Source of the DNA: Epichloe hybrida
Lineage: Eukaryota > Ascomycota > Sordariomycetes > Hypocreales > Clavicipitaceae
NCBI GenBank assembly: GCA_019022495.1
Contig: JAFEKR010000035.1
Coordinates: 124,001 to 188,000, forward strand
Reading direction: 5' to 3'
DNA: 64,000 bases
Both the position numbers and the translations under genes were made by a program. The notes under the pieces were generated by a model. It did no database searches and had not been told where the DNA came from. It saw only the letters and a list, made by a program, of their open reading frames with translations. Positions 34,128 to 46,173 of this stretch are shown here, piece by piece; positions within the stretch are counted from its first letter, which is position 1; every line of letters begins with the position of its first letter.

Positions 34128-35990
34128 TTACCAAGTCTCAGCAATGTACTGGCCAGCCTCCTTCTTGAGCTGCCAGAAGTTCTTCGCCTCCTCACGTTCC
34201 AGGTTGCCTTTGGACATGGCAACTTCCACAAGGGCATCCTCAACACCTTCGCCCATGCCCTTGGAGCTACCGCAGACAAAAATGCGACCGTCAAGGGTGT
34301 TGGCAATGTACCACACAAGGTCAGCCTGGTTCAGCACTTCCTCTTGGACATATCGCCCGTCACCTCGGCGACTTTGCACAACACGCTTGACTTCGTCCTC
34401 ATGAACACCCCACTCGCCGCTGTAAATTTCATCGACGAGCGAGTCTCGGATTCCCTGCAGAACCCAGACTTTGTTGGCGCAGTTGGCCTGCTTCAGACGT
34501 CGCTGAACGAATCCACGAAATGGAGCAATACCGACACCGGCGCCAATAAGCAGCATGGGCCCATCCGAGTTGAATTGTTTGGCCAAAGGATTGGCCATTA
34601 GACCTTTGAACATGGGAATGTAGACTTCCGGGTTCTTCTCTCCGGCTTTTTGTGCCCGGATATAGCGACGAGCTTGTCGTTCAAAGAACCCTGACCCGAC
34701 GCCCGTGCGGCACCCATTCTTCCAGTCATTTGTCTCATGTACAGTAACGGCGATTTCAATGAGGCGATGCTGTTTCTGGTCTCTGATCTGGAAGGACTCA
34801 TGTGGGTCGTTGGAGAGAGAGTAGAAACGGGGCATTAGCGGCTGAAGGCAGGAGAGAAGCTCATCCATGGGCGGATGTGAGCTAGGGAAGGCATTCAAAA
34901 GCTGAGAAACAGTAATGTGAGGACCAGTGCGGAGATCACAGAAGGTCCCCTGACCCTCTGCCGAACACAAAAACAGGAGAACCTTCTTCTCATTGTCGTC
35001 GGCGGCATGCTCAGCAAGAACCCGGAGCAGTGGCTTAGTTGGTGGGTATGACTGGAGATCGGTGCACCATGTGAGAAGGTCGCGACGTGTTGTGACCAGC
35101 TCTCTTGATTTGTCATCGCCCCATACAGTAGGATATCTACCCTTGGTGGTAGTCAAGAGGATTGGCTTGTTGCGGAGGGACCGTGGCACCATGAGGGCGT
35201 CAAGAACGTCCTCGACTGTGAGTTCGCAGTTGGGAGCCATGACGCCGATGGCACCTCCAACCTTGAAATCGGTCCCCTCCTCATCAGGGTAGTCGGTGAT
35301 ATCAAGATCGAAATGGTATGTTCGCTTCTCCGCGCCATCTTTGGTCAATTCTCTGGCCGTATGAATCTTTGCTGGATAGACATGGTAGGGAGGATGTGGC
35401 TGAACAAATGGAGGAGGCTGAATAGACGTATCGATGGATGCCGGGTTCCGATCGAGATACGCATTACCTGTCGTGGAGGCTGCGCCACTGTTAATGGAAT
35501 CTCGGTCTGAGTCGAGGAAGATGCCAGAGTCGCTGGGAGACGAAGCACTTTTAGGACTGGGGATCGATTTGAACGAAATCGTCTTTTCCGGCATTTCGGC
35601 AATCTTGGTCAATGCTGTAGGAATGTCTCTAATTTTGAGACCAAGTGATCGAAAAGCATCATTATCTGGTAAGGGAACAGTCTCGTAATCGACGCCAGTG
35701 CGACGGGGGCCCATCAAGCAGCAGCCGCCGCCACAGCAGCGACCGACGAATTCGGCCGTTGTCTCGCCAGTAATGCGCTGGATATCGCGGGCATTTTGTG
35801 CGATGAGCCTCGTCGACGCTCGGCGCTGACGGGGCTGGACCCGAGTGGCCAGCTCATCATGGTCGTCTGATTCTTCGGAGTAGGTCAATGACGGGGCAAT
35901 TGACGGTGCCGTGGGCTCTGAGGGAATGCAGTCAGAGGCTGAGGTAACGAGGCCTTCAACCCGAGCCGAGTCCTCATTCAAGATAGACAT
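34128..35990 (-). CDS. NADPH-dependent FAD oxidoreductase of cytochrome P450 reductase type, without an FMN domain
   Basis: A single exon encodes 620 residues. The first 200 residues are Ser/Pro-rich and contain a Cys/Gly cluster (RCCGGGCCLMG, about 84-94) instead of a flavodoxin domain. The reductase part has the FAD motif PRFYSLSN (387-394), GVGSGFFERQ (430-439), an NADPH-ribose motif GAGVGIAPFRGFVQRR (483-498), a VWVLQGIRDS segment and FVCGSSKGMGEGVEDAL. It ends in YIAETW, with the C-terminal Trp that stacks on FAD in this superfamily. The start is the ATG at 35990; 34 bases further upstream the frame has only a TTG. It probably feeds electrons from NADPH to a separate partner protein. Related fungal proteins are often annotated simply as FAD-binding or sulfite/P450 reductase-like. 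Confidence 0.85.
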   Translation of the reverse strand: MSILNEDSARVEGLVTSASDCIPSEPTAPSIAPSLTYSEESDDHDELATRVQPRQRRASTRLIAQNARDIQRITGETTAEFVGRCCGGGCCLMGPRRTGVDYETVPLPDNDAFRSLGLKIRDIPTALTKIAEMPEKTISFKSIPSPKSASSPSDSGIFLDSDRDSINSGAASTTGNAYLDRNPASIDTSIQPPPFVQPHPPYHVYPAKIHTARELTKDGAEKRTYHFDLDITDYPDEEGTDFKVGGAIGVMAPNCELTVEDVLDALMVPRSLRNKPILLTTTKGRYPTVWGDDKSRELVTTRRDLLTWCTDLQSYPPTKPLLRVLAEHAADDNEKKVLLFLCSAEGQGTFCDLRTGPHITVSQLLNAFPSSHPPMDELLSCLQPLMPRFYSLSNDPHESFQIRDQKQHRLIEIAVTVHETNDWKNGCRTGVGSGFFERQARRYIRAQKAGEKNPEVYIPMFKGLMANPLAKQFNSDGPMLLIGAGVGIAPFRGFVQRRLKQANCANKVWVLQGIRDSLVDEIYSGEWGVHEDEVKRVVQSRRGDGRYVQEEVLNQADLVWYIANTLDGRIFVCGSSKGMGEGVEDALVEVAMSKGNLEREEAKNFWQLKKEAGQYIAETW

Positions 35991-37575
35991 GCGAGCGGCG
36001 TCACGGTGGAAACAAATGTCCAACGTGGGGGGCCAGAGACGGGGGAAGAGACGGTGGGGGAGGGGGGTTGACAGAAGCGCGCGCGTCTGGTGGCAAGACG
36101 GTGATTTTTAGGGAAAGTCGGCTGCTGTCTGGGTCTGGTCGGGTCGATGATACCGCTGCGGACGAACCGAACCGTAGGGCTGCAGGGTTGCCAGGGCCGC
36201 CGGAGGAGGAAAAGAGAAGTAGGCTGGCAGGATCGTGGCAAGTGATGACTATGACTGATGCAAGAAGGGCCAATTGCAATCGAAGGTGCGGTGAGTGAGA
36301 GTTCTTCGATTTACTGAGAGAAGAATCAAGATGCCGAAAGGGCAGGAGAGTTGGACTAAGATCTGGAGTCGGCGAACAAATACGCTGCAGGTGAACGAGC
36401 AGCGAAGGTTTTTGGGCGAGCAGGGCAGGCAGCGGGGCCGGAAGAGATGAAATGGCGGGGACCAAGTGGCGGGGGGCGCTGCACTGCTGCACTGCTGCAC
36501 TGCTGATGAGCATGACGGCCAGACAGGGGGCACGCTAAGACCGGATGACAGGCGCCCGGCGGCAGGGATTTATCAACACTGTGCGAGACTCGGCAGGACG
36601 GGCCTTCTTGGCAAGGGATTCATTCGGAAATGAAGTCAATAATCAATCTCCTTAAACGTAATCCGTATGACGTGCCGACTAACAGGTACGACTATTTGCG
36701 CACGCTGATAAGGATGCCCTCGTGCCCCGCGGTCGACTCGGTGCACCGTAATAGGTAGGCGCGGTCAAATCGATGACTTGATGATGAGAAAGCACATCGC
36801 CACTAGTTTCGTCATTTTATCAATCAGCGACGACGCCCACCAAACCCTCAGTCCTGTACGGAGTATTACTCTGGAGACTCTGGAGTGGATCTGGCACGGA
36901 GACCCAAGCACCCACCCGACAGAGGCATTTTGGGGGCGTGTGCCGAACTCGCACTGTGCCACCAGGCCACTTTTCTTCCTCCCGACCTCAACTTGCGTGC
37001 GTCGGCCCTTGTGTGCAGGCTGCAGCATGCGCCGAAGATCGGAAGGAAGATGTCTGTCTCCCCAGAGAAGCCACATTGTTGGCATTTTCGCATTTTCCTC
37101 GTTTCATTACTTTCCAGGCCCGGCCGCTCATCAGGCCTTCTTTGGCCATTCTTACGGACCACCAACAACTGCCCAAGATCCCGCCGACTTGCGCGCGATT
37201 CGTCGGGCCGCTGACCGAGTCGATGTTTCGATGGCCCTCCACATGATGAGTTATGAACAATAGACACGCTTTGACTCAAATGGGCGGCACAGCCGCAGCA
37301 TCTTCTTTGCCCCCATGTCGTCTCTGGCCCCCCTACGTACGTCCCACACACACTCGACGGCATCGCTTCCGCTGTGCCGGTTCATGAGCTCTGGAAACTG
37401 GGAAAGCCCCCGGACCGTTACGAAACGCATTTTATATTAGTGCAGGAGCATCATGGAAATTACTCCCATCGTCATGGGATGTCGATAAGAAACGCGACAA
37501 ATAATCGCGACGGGTTCAATCGAAAAAAAGGGGTGGCGGTGGCGGCTTCCGAGACGTTGGAAGATTTTCTTGATG
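35991..37575. other. Intergenic region up to the copia insertion
   Basis: Promoter region of the reductase on the left, with a G-rich run and a three-unit CTGCACTG repeat (36479-36503). One TACGGAGT motif lies at 36857. No conserved reading frame is seen. Base composition is normal right up to the retroelement edge, so RIP has not visibly spread into the flank. Confidence 0.5.
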
Positions 37576-37580
37576 GTAAT

Positions 37581-37813
37581 TGTTGGAATCCCGCCGCAAG
37601 CGCTCAACCGCATGCAGGCAACTTGGACACTAGGACCCACCTGACTAGTTACTTTTCCGGACCTTCAGTAGATGCATAGTATAGTTTATATAGGCAGATT
37701 ACACACCCTATAGTATAGGTACTTAGTTATTTAAGCTATAGTCCGCACCCTCTTATAGGGTTAGACAACTTAACAAAGGTAGTCATATTAAACCCTAGCT
37801 TCGCGGTCTAACA
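37581..37813 (+). repeat. 5' LTR of the copia element
   Basis: 233 bp, starting TGTTGGAATC and ending GGTCTAACA. It differs from the 3' LTR at 21 sites, all transitions. Most sites from about position 100 onward (the side facing the element interior) carry the T or A (mutated) state here. Confidence 0.97.
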
Positions 37814-40800
37814 TAGTAGCAATTACGTGGTGTTTATGATTATTATACCTTTTCTTCCGAATTAGTACTCTTCTCTTTAAATTAACTAATTATTTAATCT
37901 TTAAATAAATTAGTATATACCTGGCAAAAGAGAGGCCTAATTTATTAACATTGTGATTAAGCAACCCTAGCACACTAGGATTAATACTACCTTTACCAGT
38001 TTAATAACAACACTATAAGACATCTTATAATAGCTAAGGAATCTTTAAAAAGCAATAAGCTAGCTATTAAGCTATAGGAGCCTTACTATTAGGACCTATG
38101 GTATAAAATAGTTAAGGTAAGAGCTGTTAAAGATAGAATCTAGGTCTTTATTAATCCTAATTTAAAGATATAGCTAGACTACCCTCCTAAGCCTCTAATT
38201 CTTATAGGAAATAGGACTCTAGCGAAAAGGAAGGTAGTAAAAGCTATATAGAGTTAATTATTTATAATAGAGATCTTAGGAGTTTAAACACGCTCTTATA
38301 GCACTAGAGCTATAACTAAGAGCTTACTAGAACCTAAGGAAAGCTTGCTTAAAGATATTAAGGTAACTAAAGAGAGTTATTTTTAGTACCCTTAATAACC
38401 TAATAATACTAAAGATAGCGCCTAGTTTACTGTTCTTAGTAGTTATTATTAAGTCTTTAATAGTTAATTCTAGAGCCTTATAAAGGCCCTATAAGAGTAT
38501 TATATGTGGTTTATAGGGACCCTTAGACCTAAATACAAGTAGATAACCTTAAGGCATATATCTTTTTATAATAAGATTAAGGAGCTTTAAAGGAATATAA
38601 TGCCTTTAAGTAAGACTATTAAGTATTATACTAAAATTAATTTTAATAAAACTATTAAGCAGAATCTTATAAGAGTAAATATTAATAAATAGCTTGTAGA
38701 TATGTTAATTAGTTATAAGAGATGCTTCTAAGTAAACTGCCCTATTGCTAAGGGTAACTTACCTATAGAAATAATTAATAACGCTATTAGGGCTTAATTC
38801 CCTGCTATCTTAGCTTAGGTTAACTTATTGATTTATACTATAAAGAGCAAGGGAAAGGTCCTAGATTTCTATAGTATTATAAGTAGGATTAGGCACCTAA
38901 TTAAAGCCTAAGGAAGGTCTTAAGTAAAGGCTAATAACTCTTTTAAAGTAAAACTAACTCTAAATAGCAAAATAAAGGATAAAGCTAAAAAAGAGAAGGT
39001 AAAGAAAGATAACTATATCTATTATAAGAAGCATAAGGTAAAGAAGTTAAAAGACTTATAGAAGGTCTATAGGGCTCTCTACCTAATAAAAGACTAGAAG
39101 ATTAATAAAGAGCTATTAAAGAAAGCAAAAGAAGTAATAAATTATTAATCTAATAATATAAAAAAGGTATATAATGCTTAGTTAAAGGATAATAGTATAA
39201 AGGAACCTAAAGAAGATAATACTATATTTACTACTATGGGAGAGTCTGTAAAGGCTTTTCTTGCCTAGGATAAATCACGAGTTATACTTAATAGCGGAAC
39301 CTTAATCTATATCTTTAATAATAAACGCTAGTTTATAGACCTTAATTATAGTAAGTAGCCTAGAATTTAAGCAAGTTATGGTGTTACAAACGCTTATAGC
39401 ATTAGCATAGCTTAGATTATCTTAATAGACAGCCAGACCCTTACCTTATTAAATACCTAGTATTAGCTAACGTTCTTCGTAAACCTTATATCTCTTTAGC
39501 TACTTACATAAAAGGGACTAAGGTAGGATAATCTCACTAGAAGGGTAATAGACCTAGTAAGAGGTAATTAAGAGATATTTTGAACTTAGGTTATTAGTAC
39601 GTAGCTATATATAGAGAGCTTGAGCCTATTAGAAGCTTTTGTTGTTAAGGGAGATTCGTAAGACCTAAAGACAGCTATAATAACGCCTATAGATCTATAG
39701 CATGCTAGATTAGCATATCCAGGCGAGGATATAATAGATTAAGTGCTTTAGAAGCTTTAAATTTAATTAAAGGAAAGGAGCGCAGGTAAATATAAGGTTT
39801 ACTAAACCTCTAAAGCATAAAGGTAAATATCACAAGTCCCTTAAATAGGATCCCTACCTTTAGGACCGCTTTAGGTAGTCTTTTTTAACCTCTTTACTTA
39901 ATTATTAGGGTATAATAAAGACTAATACATTGCTCTTTTTACCTATAGAGTAATAGGACTACGTTATATCTTTACAATCCTATTAAAGACTAATATTGCG
40001 CTCTGCTTTAATTAGTTAGAAGCTATATACGCAAGAGTGTATGGCATCTACATCGTGGTTATAATAACTAACAGTGAGACTGCCTTCTAGACTAAAAAAC
40101 AAGAAAAAGAGGTTATAAACAAAGGTATTATTATTAGAAAGTCTAGCCTAGCTCACCTATATCAAAATAGGCACGCTAAATAGTCTAGGGGGGTGATAAT
40201 AAGGGTTATAATAACTCTTATAATATAATTAGGCTTCCTAGAAGACCTCTAGCCTATAGCTACTAAAGCAGCTATTCACATCTTAAATCACACGCCTTAA
40301 AAGCTACTTAACTAGTAATTGCCTTAATAAGCATTAAATAGGTGGTTAAGAGATAATAAGCTTTAATAGAGTTACTTACTAGAAGAGCTAGAAGCTTTAA
40401 TAACTTACCTATAAGCTTTTAGATATAAAGTATTTATAATAATATAAAGTAGGCTTTATAAGGTAAGTCTAAAGCTTGCTCAGAGAGCTCACCTTAGATA
40501 CCTTGCTAGATACGTTTCCTCCACGTAATACCTAATTTAGGTACTAATAATAAAGAGGAGCTACTAGTTCTTATTAAGCTATGTTACCTTTAATAAGTCT
40601 ATTTTCTATGCTTAAGAAAGAGGCCTATTATTAACTATAAAAGAGGTTAAAAAATAATACCTTAAAGAGCTAGTTAAGGATAATAAGGATAAAAGCTCTA
40701 ATGTAGGGCTTCTATAGATAGCGTACCCTCTATTGCCATAACAACCACTTGATTAGCTTTAATAGGCGGAAACTCCTACTAGTCGTGATTAATAAGATTA

Positions 40801-42763
40801 TAAAGAAAAGGAAAAAGAAAGTTAAGAAACAAATTTACTAACTCCTCCGAATTCACTAGGGAAATTCCTAGATTTAGCGGATCACACACTATTATATATC
40901 GATGATTTGCTTAACCCACCTAATAGTAGCAATAATCATGAAATATCAGCAAATCTAGAAGATCACGACAATCTTAAAGCATTTGCTGCAGCCTTTAAGC
41001 TAGGACCTAAGAGTAAAGAAAAGCCTTATATATCTAGGCTTCCTTCTCCCCTAGCTTATTATAATTATTTAGCTAGTTATCTAAAAGAAAAAGAATTTCA
41101 TAAAGCATAAGATAAAGAATATAATAGAATTATTAATGGAAAGGTAGCTAAGAAGGTATCTAGAACTAATGTCCCTTTATATATAAAGCTTCTAGGCCTT
41201 ACTTAGGTCTTCTTATATAAATTAGATAAGTAAGGTTACCTCCTATAATACAAAGCTTATCTCTATGTTCTTAGAAATTATTAACTAAAGAGTTATCTAT
41301 TAACTTAGGTAGTAACCCTAGCTACTAATACTTTTAGGCTATTTATAGCTATTATATACTACTTTAATCTTAAAGCACACTAGTATAACTTTATTATAAT
41401 ATTCCTAAATTTAGACCTTAATAAAGAGGTTTACTATAAGATACCTCTAGGCTATAAAGATAAACAAGCCTATCTAAAGCTTCTTAAAGTAGTTTACAGG
41501 CTACGGAGAGCGCCTCTTCTATAGATAAAAAAGCTAATTAGCTAGCTAATTAGTAAAGGCTTTACGTAGATCTTTAAAGACATATATATATTCATTAAGA
41601 ATAAGTTAATTATCTTCTTTTACATAGATAACCTTATCACCCTCTTTACTAAAGGGAAATTATATTTATATAATAAATTCAAGGTAAGACTCTTTATAAA
41701 GTATAACATAAAGAACCTTAGAGAGCTATAATAGTTCCTAGGCGTTAAAATTATTAGAGATTATACTAATAGGAAGGTATAGCTTAATTAGAAGTCCTAT
41801 TAGGATAAAGCTACTACTAAATTTAACGTAAAGATCCCTTAATAAAGACCTATAGCCCTAATAACCACTATGCTACTAGAACCTTTTAAAGGAGAGGTTA
41901 GCGCTTAAGATCTTAAAAGGTATTAATCTTTAATCAGAACCCTGCTATATCTAATAATAGTCTTAAGACCTGATATTGCTTTTATAGCCTTATAACTCTT
42001 ATAATTCCTACAAAACCTAGGGCTATAGCATATAGAAGCAGCTAAAAAAGCCCTTAAGTATAGGTATATGTAAGTAAACCTAGTAATTAAGTATAGTAGT
42101 AATAACCCCGAATTAGAGGCATATAGTAACGCCTCCTTTACTAATAATACTATAATATAAAAGAGCTTATAAGGCTATATTATAAAGCTCTTTAGAGAAC
42201 CTATACTTTTTAAGGTAAGTAAGTAAGCTACTATAATAACCTTATTAACTAAAGTAAAGCTCCTAGTGCTTTCTTACTATAGTAAAGAGCTTATAGCCTT
42301 TAGATAATTATATTAAGAGGTTAGGCTATACCTAGGAGATAATACGCTTAAAATTAAATATAATAACATATAGATAATTCGCCTCCTTAAGGAAGAATTT
42401 ATTAAGCTTATTATAAAGCTTTAGCATGTAGATATTTATTACTACTAGCTTTATTAAGAGGTTATAAAAGGAACCTTTAATATTACCTGGATTACCACTA
42501 AAGAGATAATTATAGATAGCCTTATAAAGCCTCTTATAGGGAATGCTTTTATAAGCTTCCATGAGGTATTAGGACTTGTGTAACTGCCCTCTAGCATACT
42601 TAGTGAAGAACTTAAAGAATAAGCATTACATAATAACCTCGAATTTGACAGGATTACAACTAATTAACTGCTTTTTTACACTATAGAATTGATTTGGATG
42701 TCGTAAGATTAAATTGATTAATTTAATTGAATTATCACAGGATACCTTAATTATAGGCCTCCT

Positions 42764-42770
42764 AGGGGGA
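42764..42770 (+). other. Polypurine tract upstream of the 3' LTR
   Basis: AGGGGGA lies two bases before the 3' LTR, the expected place for the plus-strand primer of LTR elements. It contrasts with the AT-rich interior. Confidence 0.7.
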
Positions 42771-42772
42771 TA

Positions 42773-43005
42773 TGTTAGAATCCCGCCGCAAGCGCTTAAC
42801 CGCATGCAGGTAACTTAGACACTAGGACCCACCTAACTAGTTACTTTTCCAGACCTTTAGTAGATGCATAGTACAGTTTGTATAGGTAGATTACACACCC
42901 TATAGTACAGGTACTTAGTTATTTAAGCCGTAGTCCGCACCCTCTTACAGGGTCGGACAACTTAACAGAGGTGGTCACATTGAACCCTAGCTTCGCGGTC
43001 CAACA
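42773..43005 (+). repeat. 3' LTR of the copia element
   Basis: 233 bp, starting TGTTAGAATC and ending GGTCCAACA. Its first 86 bases (facing the interior) carry T or A at all seven sites that differ from the 5' LTR, while its outer half keeps C or G. Confidence 0.97.
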
Positions 43006-43010
43006 GTAAT

Positions 43011-44970
43011 CTATGCATGAAGACTTATCAGATCATCTTATCAATCGATCAAATGCCGTTCAATCTCTCACCCCTTTGCACGCGACACCCTGGTCGCAAG
43101 TTGTAACACACCGTGTAGCCGACCTCAAACCAAGGAAACTCTCAGCGCGGCATCTGATAACTTTGAAATTATACCGCGTGCATTTCATGGATGTCTGGCC
43201 TTCGTTGAGCATACATTACCTTTCTCCCTGAGCCCTGCGCGTTATCGCTTTCACCATGCTTCCGCCCCTGGCTTCATTGAAGCTCAAGGCCCACTCCTGA
43301 CAGTACTTTGGCAAAAAAGCAGTCTTGAAGCTAAATTATTCCATGCTTTGCCTTGCCTGTCCACTCACTTAGTATGACCCTTCTTCTCCGTCAGCACCGA
43401 TCATGAATCTGGGATCCAGTGTCTGCACTGTGCATTCCAACAATCTATGGCATCGAGATTGCGTGAACGCGTGTCGCCACGTACGCTGAGGCGCGCCTGA
43501 AATAACATGAGCAGCACAAGGTTTCCCTTCGCTTCTCGGGAGACCCTCCCAGGCTCCTGGACAGAGGGAAAAATACGACTTAGCCGAACAGAGAGACACA
43601 GGGAAGTAACTTGGCAAACAATGACCATGCATGCCGGGACTGAATCGTGACCGACTTCGATAACAGGTAGCCTGAGGTAGGACATGGATAATGAACACAG
43701 GGGTAGATACCATGACGAAAAAGCAAATATACCACGATTTCATCAGCCACCGTCTTGAAATCCCACGGTCAACAGAGACAACCATGGCTGAAAAAGTTAC
43801 TCTATTCGCTTCGACATGCTTCCTCTGATCACGCGAATTGACCAAGCAACAGAATTGGTTCCTGGCGGTGACATGGAGCTGCTTACTCCAGCCCCCAATG
43901 ACTCGAAAAAAGCCCTGCAAGCCCTGTTCGATCCCACAATGCACAAGTAGCCTTGCATGAGCTCACTACGGAAGTCCCGACAGTCCATCATCATTGTGTC
44001 CAATCAAGTGAGAGGGGTTGCACGCAGGTACCCGAGGATATGGGCCGAAAGAGGCTGACATGACAGCCTTATGGACGTGACTGGATCTTACTATTGAATA
44101 TTGGATCTTGGAGACGGCACGTCGACAGACCGCCGGACTAGCTGGCGGCAGAGTAGTCTTCAAATTGCATGATTGTGTAATTGTGATTATGATATACAGC
44201 GCTGGGCGGGCACTTTTTGATGCCAAACTAATAGGTTGGGAGTAATACTCACTTGCATCGTCTGCTGCTTTTGCGAGGCTGTGGATGATGGACACTAGCA
44301 ACATGAATCTCATGGGTGAGGTGTCGAAAACCCTTTCACGCCCGTGGTCATATGTACCACTTCGGAGTGCAATTCTGTTTGACCTTGGTCACTTTTTCAG
44401 AAGGTCAGAGAGTTATGTTGATATGGATTGTACTCGGACGAGCACCTCTGCTGATTGTGATATACGACACCTATATCGGTGCTTTCGTCAACCTACTTGG
44501 GGATCCCCCCTCGCAGCGTCCATCGCACCCGTTAGTAAGCATGTCGATCAAGTCGCAGAGGGATGGGCCTCGTGAAGCACAACACGACGTATCAAGTTGG
44601 AGCCAGTGTCCCACGTTCAGCATCACAAATGACGGTCTCATAGTTTTAATGCAGGGTATGTATCTTTTCAACTTGGCCGGACGCCCATAAGCATGCTACA
44701 TACACAAAAAACCAGTCCGGAACGCCTTCTCGCCGTGGTAAAACCATTGGTCAAATAAAGAGAACATGAGAAAATAGAATCCCCGCAACCCCCCCCCAAA
44801 AAAAAAAGCGTGAAAACATTGATGCAGATGACTGTCTCAAAGATCTCTCAAGTCGTACAAGCACGTTGTGAGTGCTCAGCCAGTTGTCAAGCAGCGGATT
44901 CGGATATTGACTTGGAACACATAAGAATTGAAACATGTCGAGATCTCTCTTCCCCAGCGCCGAGTTCTGT
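43011..44970. other. Intergenic region between the copia element and fibrillarin, no firm gene
   Basis: Composition returns to normal directly after the target duplication. A weak candidate for a small secreted protein is described under findings (44134-44313, minus). A poly-C/poly-A run lies at 44790-44808. Other open frames show no recognisable similarity. Confidence 0.45.
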
Positions 44971-46173
44971 TTAGGACTTGTAGCGCAGGTATTCGCCTGC
45001 AACCAAACAATGGTCACGTTCAAAGGGTTCTATGGAATGAGAGTCAGTCGCAGAAATACACAAAAATTACATTTATAAATTGGAATGTAACTTACCCAGA
45101 GTCATCTGATATTTAGGCTTGATGGATTCCGCACGCATCTTCTGAACCTCGTTGGCGAAGACCTCAGCAGGAGGAGCAGTACTGTCGATACAATTTGCCT
45201 TGATTGAAATGACGATGCCGCCTCCGACTTTGAGGAACCAGTTGGCGTTCATGGCAACGATACGGGCCTGGTCGGGCTGAGCAACGTCTGCGAAAATGAC
45301 GTCGACCATAGGGACGATCATGCGGTAACGAGCAGGCTGACGAGCATCTTCGACGATGGGAACCACGTTGGGGCGCTTGGAGGCCATGTTGATGAGATCA
45401 CGGCCAGATCTGTGGGAGAACTCGACGGCGTAGACGTAGCCTGTAGGACCAACCAGGTCGGCGACGTGGGAAACGGATGTACCAGAAGCGGCACCGATGT
45501 AGAGGACGCGAGAACCAGGCTTCATGTAGATGTTATCGGCACCGCCGGCAATAGCAGCACAAAGCTTGCTTCGGAAGGGGTTCCACATGCGGTACTCAAC
45601 CTTGGTCGTTGTCGAGGTTCCGTCGTCGTTCTTAATAGTCTCGTCGACGGAGATGCGCTTCTCGCCATAGACAGAGTCACCGGGAGTGAGATTTCGAGTA
45701 GCGATACCGTCTTCTTTGCCACCACGGACAACAAAAACACCAGGGTGACGATGAGGCTCCTGTTCAAGATGTCCTGGTTAGTTCCCAACTTGGTCCATAT
45801 GGCGAGATGATTCACGAAAAGTAGACGCATTGAAGACCTACAACAACGACCTTGGCACCGCCCCTTTGACCAGGCTTGCCGCCTCCGCGAGGACCACCTC
45901 GAGCACCGCCGCGAGGACCTCCACGGCCGCCGCCTCCACGAGCACCAAAGGAACCTCGTCCACCTAATTTCATCAAGTCAGAATCAAGTACATCAACGAC
46001 CAGACGACTGTCTTTCGACATAGACAAACCGTACCACGAGCACCACCTCGGCCACCGCGATCACCACCGCCAAAACCTCCTCTGCCACCGCCGAAACCTC
46101 CTCGACCACCTCCTCCACGACCACCTCGCATGCCACCGCCACCGCGGGGAGCGCCTCGAGTACCGAAAGCCAT
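44971..46173 (-). CDS. nop1: Fibrillarin, rRNA 2'-O-methyltransferase of box C/D snoRNPs
   Basis: Four exons, 46035-46173, 45842-45963, 45096-45759 and 44971-45029 (introns 71, 76 and 66 nt), give 327 residues. Residues 1 to about 85 form a GAR domain of Gly/Arg/Phe repeats ([14 protein letters not shown]...), the methylated nucleolar-targeting tail. The methyltransferase core starts [20 protein letters not shown]. It contains [18 protein letters not shown], the SAM-binding [52 protein letters not shown] and [18 protein letters not shown], and ends [19 protein letters not shown]. It methylates pre-rRNA, guided by box C/D snoRNAs in the nucleolus, and also methylates histone H2A at rDNA in yeast. 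The gene sits head to head with a ribosomal protein gene. Confidence 0.97.

Larger units (their letters stand above)
37576..43010 (+). mobile_element. RIP-mutated Ty1/copia LTR retrotransposon with target-site duplication
   Basis: A 5425-bp element (37581-43005) is bounded by 233-bp LTRs that start TGTT and end AACA. It is flanked by a perfect 5-bp duplication GTAAT (37576-37580 and 43006-43010). The interior is extremely AT-rich. Reading through TAG/TAA stops reveals the copia order on the plus strand: protease-like ILNSGTLIYIF (near 39285); integrase zinc-region-like LxHARLAYPGED (near 39700); reverse transcriptase from about 41170 to 41680 with FLNLDLNKEVYYKIPLGY and a mutated catalytic YIDNLI (41621) where YVDDLI is expected; and RNase H EAYSNASF (near 42115). 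Integrase ahead of reverse transcriptase marks Ty1/copia. Stops are those RIP makes from Gln and Trp codons. No functional protein remains; the longest piece is about 67 codons. Confidence 0.97.

Noticed and set aside
34101..34601. Open frame on the plus strand over the reductase 3' end
   Set aside because: Antisense shadow of the reductase reading frame.
36778..37263. 161-codon open frame upstream of the reductase
   Set aside because: No recognisable domain, overlapping open frames on both strands of similar length, and composition like the surrounding intergenic DNA.
40907..41110. 67-codon open frame inside the copia element as a separate gene
   Set aside because: It is a surviving piece of the RIP-mutated polyprotein between the integrase and reverse transcriptase regions.
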